Part shown: piece after piece, positions 8,520 through 12,686 of the stretch
Layout: each line of letters opens with the position of its first letter
Position numbering within the stretch: position 1 is the stretch's first letter
Source: Dysgonamonadaceae bacterium
GTDB lineage: Bacteria > Bacteroidota > Bacteroidia > Bacteroidales > Azobacteroidaceae
DNA: 12,686 nt
Reading direction: 5' to 3'
NCBI GenBank assembly: GCA_031284225.1
Contig: JAITAH010000357.1
Span: 1 to 12,686, forward strand
Made by a program: the position numbers and the translations under genes
Notes under the pieces: model-generated
The model's input: only the letters and a program-made list of their open reading frames with translations
Database searches by the model: none
What the model was told of the DNA's origin: nothing

Positions 8520-9047
8520 TTATGTTCTTTTAGATTTTGTCAATAATGAAATAATTTTTTGCAGAATATTTTCATTCTGTTTTTCCATATAGTTTTGAAC
8601 AAAATATTCGGTAAATTTCTTCGCCTCTTCCTCTTGTTTGATGGGAATCGTAATCTGGTCTTCATCTTCGTTTATACACTCCGGGACAACAAATTGTATG
8701 TATTTCCTCGGAAGCCGGTCGTCCTGAATGGTTATTTCTTTTGATATCCAGCTCTGAATAGCCTTCCTTATTTCCGATTTCTTCAGATAATACGGCGTCC
8801 CATAATGTTCAATATCGATGTCCACCGGAAGAATAACAATTTCATTTTCAACGGCGTCGTAGCCAATGGCATAATTTGAATAGGAATACGTCGTTTTACG
8901 GACAACTACATAATTCATCATTCCCACATCTACCCCGCAACCGTAAACTACCGTATAGCGTTGCGAATCGGGAATAACTTTTTTGAATAATTCACACAAT
9001 TTTGTGCGGTTTTCCAGACATACGGAATCAGGTATTTTTCTTGCCAT
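8520..9047 (-). CDS. Unrecognised 175-aa protein, paralogue of the 168-aa protein
   Basis: I do not recognise this family. The protein is soluble with no signal peptide, and a short helix at about 11-24 leads into a beta-rich domain. Blocks shared with the 168-aa protein downstream are YSNYAIGY (56-63), EIVIL (69-73), KKSEIRKA (89-96), ITIPI (132-136) and the helix FTEYFVQNYM (145-154). Spacings match within one to three residues, so the two are diverged duplicates. This copy instead carries its amphipathic, basic extension at the C-terminus (ENILQKIISLLTKSKRT, about 159-175). A PH/GRAM-like fold is possible but unproven. It is first in the three-gene operon and is preceded by an exact AGGAGG seven bases before ATG 9047, which fixes the start. 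The 3' end is strongly AT-rich: I count 12 G/C in bases 8521-8580. Function unknown; an accessory, perhaps acquired, gene. Confidence 0.82.
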   Translation of the reverse strand: MARKIPDSVCLENRTKLCELFKKVIPDSQRYTVVYGCGVDVGMMNYVVVRKTTYSYSNYAIGYDAVENEIVILPVDIDIEHYGTPYYLKKSEIRKAIQSWISKEITIQDDRLPRKYIQFVVPECINEDEDQITIPIKQEEEAKKFTEYFVQNYMEKQNENILQKIISLLTKSKRT

Positions 9048-9054
9048 TTCTTTT

Positions 9055-9060
9055 CCTCCT
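9055..9060 (-). promoter_or_regulatory. Consensus Shine-Dalgarno AGGAGG
   Basis: CCTCCT on the plus strand gives AGGAGG on the minus strand, seven bases before ATG 9047. Bacteroidota seldom use Shine-Dalgarno sequences and the other starts in this window lack one, so this site stands out and fixes the start of the 175-aa gene. Confidence 0.8.
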
Positions 9061-9311
9061 AAAGCGTTTTATTTCAACTGCTTATTAACACATTACACAG
9101 AACTTCCGACATCTGTGCCTTGCCTGCAACGCCATTGTTTCGGACGACTGTTGCCGGTTTCCTTTTTTTGTTTACTTCTACCATTGTCTGATTGATTTCA
9201 ATTTACGGAACAAAACTAATACATTTCTACAAATTATCCAACGGATTTTTTATTTTATTCCCGGGAATGATTGGCGTATTTCGGGGGATGAGCGGCGCCG
9301 GCAGGCGGCAG
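9061..9311. other. Intergenic region holding the leader of the unknown operon
   Basis: No gene is supported here. The region holds a promoter candidate at 9211-9242 for the minus-strand operon and a leader of roughly 155 bases. Within the leader is one small hairpin, CACAGA 9096-9101 with TCTGTG 9112-9117 and a ten-base loop. Close to the MurF-Alr stop lie the 12-base palindrome ATTCCCGGGAAT and a G/C-rich stretch. No standard terminator for MurF-Alr is seen, so read-through into the unknown operon is possible. Confidence 0.6.
9211..9242 (-). promoter_or_regulatory. Promoter candidate for the three-gene unknown operon
   Basis: On the minus strand TAGTTTTG (9218-9211) matches TAnnTTTG exactly. 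GTTG (9242-9239) lies 20 bases upstream, a three-of-four match to the -33 TTTG at the right distance. The start of transcription would be near 9205, leaving an unusually long leader before ATG 9047. Confidence 0.55.
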
Positions 9312-11720
9312 TTATTCCTTATAATATATCCGCTTCACTCGTGGCGATATCGAAGTCAGTATCTCGTAAGGAATCGTTTGCAGTTGTGCGGCGAGATCGC
9401 CAACGGTGATGGCTTCACCGAAAAGAACGGCCTCATCGCCCTCTTCCGCAGGCACATCCGTAACATCCACCAAGCACAAATCCATGCAAATGTTGCCAAC
9501 CGTTGGACAGAGTTGCCCGTGGATGCAGACTTTTCCGCCGCCGTTCCCCAGCCGCCGATCCCATCCGTCGGCATAACCGACCGGGAGGCAGGCGATGCGC
9601 GACCGGTGGTTCAGCACGCCGTTGCGATTGTATCCGACCGTTTCGCCTTCCGGAAGTTCGCGGATTTGCAGTATCCGGGTCTTGAGCGTCGCCACCGGTT
9701 GTAAAAGCTGTTGATCCAGCGCGGAAATCCCGTACAGCCCGATACCTAAGCGTACCATATCGAATTGGGCTTCGGGAAACCGTTCGACGCCGGCCGAATT
9801 CAAGAGGTGGCGCAGCAGGGGGTATCCCAGGAGGCGCTCCAGGCGACCGGATTCGTCGGCAAACTGTCTGATTTGCAATCGAGTATAATCGTCCAGCGCA
9901 GGCGAATCGCTTCCCGCCAAATGCGAAAAGACCGATTTGACCGATACGCCGGTCTGGGCGTTCAGTTTTCCGGCGAGGCAGGGAATGTCCTGCGCCTCGA
10001 AGCCCAAACGGTGCATCCCTGTATCTAATTTAATATGAACCGGATAATGTAAAATCCCCCGGCGACCGGTTTCCCGAATCATCGCCTCCAGCAAATGGAA
10101 GTTGTAAATTTCCGGCTCCAGATTGTATTCAAAGAGGGTATTGAAGGCGTGTTCTTCGGGATTCATTACCAGAATGGGCATCGTGATGCCTTCCCGCCGC
10201 AATTCGGCGCCCTCGTCCACCACGGCCACCGCCAGATAATCGGCGCCCCGCTCCTGCAAGGTTTTCGCCAGTTCGTAGGATCCAACGCCGTAGCCGAAGG
10301 CTTTGACCATGCAAATGACTTTCGTCTCCGGCCGAAGTTTCGATCGGAAATACTTAAAATTATGAATCACCGCATCCAGATTGACCTCCAGCACGGTTTG
10401 ATGATTTTTTTCTTCCAGCTGCTCGACAATCCGCTCGAAGCGCGACCGGCGCGAGCCTTTAATCAAAATCAGGGAATCTTTCAATGTCCGCCAATAGCCT
10501 GAAAGTAAAAAACTTTCCGTTGTCGGATAAAATTCCTTTTGCATCCCGAACAAATTGGAATGCGACATCAGGTTAGGCCCTATGCCGATAATCTGCGACA
10601 CCTGCTTTTGATGCACCAACTCGGCTACTTTCCGGTAAAAGGCGGCCGGCGCCATGCCCGATTGCAGAATGTCGGACAAAATCAGCGTCTTTTTCAAGCG
10701 GTTTTCTCCCGAACGGCGCGCCATGAAATCCAACGCAATCGACAGGGAATTAATATCGGAATTGTAAGTATCATTAATCAGTGTATTGCCGTTAATTCCC
10801 TTGCTCACATCCAGACGCATAGCTACCGGATCGAGTTTTTCAAAGCGGTCGGACAAGTCTTCGTCCGGCGCCAGATACGATGCCAGCGCGAGGCAATGAA
10901 TGGCGTCTTCGATAGAAGCATCGTCGGTAAACGGTATCCGCAGAACTCCTTCCCGGACGCCCCGATAGCCGATGGTCGTATAATCTATCCCTTTTTGTAT
11001 TGAGCGAATGAAAAGGTCGGCGTTTTCGTTCCGCACCGACCAGGCAAAGGTTTTGTCCAAAAAACCTTTCTTTTCCATGCAGTATTTCACGAGTATTTGA
11101 TCCTCGTTGTAAATGATTTTTTCGGCGGTTTCAAACAGCGTAAGTTTTTCCAGACACTTTTCTTCCTGCGAAAAGAAATTTTCCTGATGCGCTTCGCCGA
11201 TGGTCGTAAAAATTCCGATAGTCGGACGAATAATCGCGGCCAGTTTTTCCATTTCGCCCGGCAGGGAAATACCCGCTTCAAAAATGCCCAGTTGCGTTTG
11301 CCCGTTTAACTGCCATACCGACAGGGGCACGCCTGTTTGGGAATTGTAACTCCTCGGCGAACGGACAATTGAAAACCGATCGTGCAACAACTGGTACAAC
11401 CATTCTTTGACAATCGTTTTTCCATTGCTGCCGGTAATTCCGATTATGGGAATCGTGAACAGGCGACGGTGTTCGGCGGCAATCTGCTGCAAAGCGGCCA
11501 GAGTATTTTCTACCCAAAAGCAATGCGCTTCCGGGATTTGGTCCATTCCTTCAAAATCGTGCTGCACGACAAAATAGCGGACGCCCTTTTCGTACAAGTC
11601 CAAAATATAGCGGCGCCCGTCGTCGTGTTCGGTACGCAAAGCAAAAAAAACAGTAACAGCCGGTTCCGATAGGGAGCGGCTGTCTGTCAACAAGATTCGA
11701 ATATTATCCGGCAGTTTCAT
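9312..11720 (-). CDS. murF-alr: MurF / alanine racemase fusion protein
   Basis: This 802-residue fusion supplies D-alanine and adds D-Ala-D-Ala to the UDP-MurNAc-tripeptide, completing the cytoplasmic peptidoglycan precursor. Residues 1-435 form MurF: the DSR start motif near residue 14, ATP loop GITGSNGKT (94-102), GEAHQENF (175-182), the variant NDTYNSDINS (316-325), and KGSRRSRFERIV at 421-432. Residues about 440-802 form alanine racemase: PLP-binding Lys473 in MVKAFGYG, catalytic Tyr697 in VGYNRNG, GYADGW (715-720) and GNICMD (742-747). Such fusions are characteristic of Bacteroidota. Both halves look complete. ATG 11720 is 17 bases inside the end of the 52-aa gene upstream, so translation is probably coupled. 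It is the last gene of the galM group. No terminator is seen after the stop. Whether the racemase half is fully active as a fusion cannot be judged here. Confidence 0.95.
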   Translation of the reverse strand: MKLPDNIRILLTDSRSLSEPAVTVFFALRTEHDDGRRYILDLYEKGVRYFVVQHDFEGMDQIPEAHCFWVENTLAALQQIAAEHRRLFTIPIIGITGSNGKTIVKEWLYQLLHDRFSIVRSPRSYNSQTGVPLSVWQLNGQTQLGIFEAGISLPGEMEKLAAIIRPTIGIFTTIGEAHQENFFSQEEKCLEKLTLFETAEKIIYNEDQILVKYCMEKKGFLDKTFAWSVRNENADLFIRSIQKGIDYTTIGYRGVREGVLRIPFTDDASIEDAIHCLALASYLAPDEDLSDRFEKLDPVAMRLDVSKGINGNTLINDTYNSDINSLSIALDFMARRSGENRLKKTLILSDILQSGMAPAAFYRKVAELVHQKQVSQIIGIGPNLMSHSNLFGMQKEFYPTTESFLLSGYWRTLKDSLILIKGSRRSRFERIVEQLEEKNHQTVLEVNLDAVIHNFKYFRSKLRPETKVICMVKAFGYGVGSYELAKTLQERGADYLAVAVVDEGAELRREGITMPILVMNPEEHAFNTLFEYNLEPEIYNFHLLEAMIRETGRRGILHYPVHIKLDTGMHRLGFEAQDIPCLAGKLNAQTGVSVKSVFSHLAGSDSPALDDYTRLQIRQFADESGRLERLLGYPLLRHLLNSAGVERFPEAQFDMVRLGIGLYGISALDQQLLQPVATLKTRILQIRELPEGETVGYNRNGVLNHRSRIACLPVGYADGWDRRLGNGGGKVCIHGQLCPTVGNICMDLCLVDVTDVPAEEGDEAVLFGEAITVGDLAAQLQTIPYEILTSISPRVKRIYYKE

Positions 11721-11862
11721 CGTTTTCCAAATCTTCAGCCAGGGGATATTCGATATCTTCCGGAATTTCCTCCGGCTTATCCTTGATTTTTTTCATATAG
11801 CGGGACGCGATAATCATTAGAACGACCACCGCCGCCAAGTAAATCAGTTGTTTTACCATCAT
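11704..11862 (-). CDS. Small single-pass membrane protein (52 aa)
   Basis: This short gene is translated between galM and MurF-Alr. The product has one hydrophobic helix at residues 4-20. A basic stop (Arg21 to Lys28) follows, then an acidic tail (EEIPEDIEYPLAEDLENDE), giving an outside N-terminus and cytoplasmic tail. ATG 11862 overlaps the galM stop as ATGA, and the next codon is also ATG (11859). The stop lies 17 bases inside MurF-Alr. A longer reading back to 11976 only runs through galM in a wrong frame and has no membrane sense, so it is dropped. I recognise no family. The tight overlaps suggest a real, co-translated gene, perhaps linked to cell-envelope work. Confidence 0.7.
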   Translation of the reverse strand: MMVKQLIYLAAVVVLMIIASRYMKKIKDKPEEIPEDIEYPLAEDLENDETAG

Positions 11863-12686
11863 TTTACGATAAACTTGTAAATGGTTTGGCTGCTGAACAC
11901 CGAATCGACCCGCAAAATCGTAGTCGGAAACTGCGGATGGTGCGGCGAATCGGGGAAATGCTGCGTTTCGAGGCAAACCGACGGACGGGCTTTGTCGTCA
12001 TAAAATTGAATGCCCGGTTCGGTGGTATAAACTTCCATCCCGATGCCCGTTGTCGTACTGTACAATTCGGCTGCCCGGTTATCAATATCGCCCGGACGAT
12101 CCAGCACGTAATTCAAATCATACTGGTAGCTTAACTCCAGGGGACGCGAAGTTGTAAAATCAATAACGCCATCCACTTTCCGGATTTCGCCGGTCGGAAT
12201 CAGGTCTTCCCGCACCGGAGTATAGTTCGAGGCGTTGATATACAACTGATGATCGGTCAACGTATTGGCGTCCGCGCCCGACAGATTGAAATACGCATGA
12301 TTGGTTACATTGATATACGTAGCTCGATCGGTAGTAGCTTTATAATCAATGAGCAATGCATTATCTTCGGTCAGCGAGTAAGTAACCGTCAATTTCAGGT
12401 TACCGGGGTATCCTTCTTCGCTTTCTTTGGAGAAATAGTTACAAATTGCGGTATGTTCATCCGGTTGTTCAATCGTAAAATAGCGGGCGTAAAAACCTCT
12501 TGGACCGCCGTGTAACTGGTTTTTTCCCTCGTTGGTGCGGATGCGGTAAGTAACCCTATCCAGTTCAAACGACACGTCGGCAATGCGATTGGCATACCGG
12601 CCGAAAATGGCTCCATAAAAGTTTTTCAGTTGCAGATAGGGTTGAATACTGTCGTAACCCAGCACCACATTCCGTTTTCCGCCGTC
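11859..12686 (-). CDS. galM: Galactose mutarotase (aldose 1-epimerase), 5' end cut off
   Basis: The visible 275 residues are the main part of an aldose 1-epimerase, which interconverts alpha and beta anomers of galactose and related sugars. The frame runs open to the window edge (codons DGGKRN precede the GTG at 12668), so the N-terminus lies outside and any signal peptide is unseen. Family motifs are present in order: GRYANRI, NQLHGG, VTNHAYFNL with the catalytic His codon at 12297-12299, and CLETQHFPDSPHHP with the catalytic Glu codon at 11967-11969. The C-terminus is complete. The stop overlaps the start of the 52-aa gene by ATGA, and MurF-Alr follows. Cellular location is unknown: Bacteroidales have both cytoplasmic and lipoprotein forms. 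The GTG at 12668 is not the true start. Confidence 0.93.
   Translation of the reverse strand, partial: DGGKRNVVLGYDSIQPYLQLKNFYGAIFGRYANRIADVSFELDRVTYRIRTNEGKNQLHGGPRGFYARYFTIEQPDEHTAICNYFSKESEEGYPGNLKLTVTYSLTEDNALLIDYKATTDRATYINVTNHAYFNLSGADANTLTDHQLYINASNYTPVREDLIPTGEIRKVDGVIDFTTSRPLELSYQYDLNYVLDRPGDIDNRAAELYSTTTGIGMEVYTTEPGIQFYDDKARPSVCLETQHFPDSPHHPQFPTTILRVDSVFSSQTIYKFIVK

Noticed and set aside
9243..9311. Possible terminator after MurF-Alr (palindrome ATTCCCGGGAAT)
   Set aside because: The palindrome has no loop and is followed on the minus strand by A-rich, not U-rich, sequence, so it does not form a standard terminator.
9192..9704. Plus-strand open frame opposite the MurF-Alr C-terminus
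   Set aside because: It crosses from the intergenic region into the antisense of the racemase domain and shows no motif.

Overview
The window reads as chromosomal DNA of a Bacteroidota species, most likely of the order Bacteroidales. Four things support this. Bacteroidota-type promoters (TTTG, about 20 bases, TAnnTTTG) are visible, most clearly before a tRNA. Most gene starts have A-rich leaders instead of Shine-Dalgarno sequences. MurF and alanine racemase are fused in one polypeptide, as in this phylum. A debranching enzyme / glycosyltransferase / GH57 trio resembles the Bacteroidales alpha-glucan locus. Nearly all the DNA is coding and no gene shows an internal frameshift.

Layout. A tRNA-Arg(CCG) at 45-117 is followed 33 bases later by a prolyl oligopeptidase lipoprotein gene (151-2265, +). 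This gene converges on a rhomboid protease gene (2362-3009, -), with a strong two-way terminator between them. Divergent from the rhomboid runs the compact alpha-glucan operon on the plus strand: debranching enzyme (3094-5037), GT4 glycosyltransferase (5034-6296, ATGA overlap) and GH57 protein (6304-7602). It closes at a 17-bp-stem terminator that also faces the next minus-strand operon.

The least explained part is the minus-strand cluster 9047-7692. Two unrecognised soluble proteins (175 and 168 aa) are clearly paralogous to each other and flank an 85-aa protein with two membrane segments. The cluster has its own promoter candidate, a long leader and an exact AGGAGG ribosome binding site that is unusual in this phylum. 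The 3' end of its first gene is very AT-rich. I know of no named system with this arrangement, and it is my best candidate for something undescribed.

Upstream on the same strand lies a tightly overlapped housekeeping group: galactose mutarotase (cut by the window edge at 12686), a 52-aa single-pass membrane protein, and MurF-Alr (11720-9312).

How the genes work together. The plus-strand trio probably handles glycogen-like alpha-glucan, the debranching enzyme trimming branches and the GT4 enzyme transferring sugar. The GH57 partner lacks the expected catalytic acid/base Asp (Asn242 at that place) and may be non-hydrolytic. MurF-Alr makes D-alanine and attaches D-Ala-D-Ala to the peptidoglycan precursor. 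The peptidase and rhomboid are single-gene functions with no visible link to the rest.
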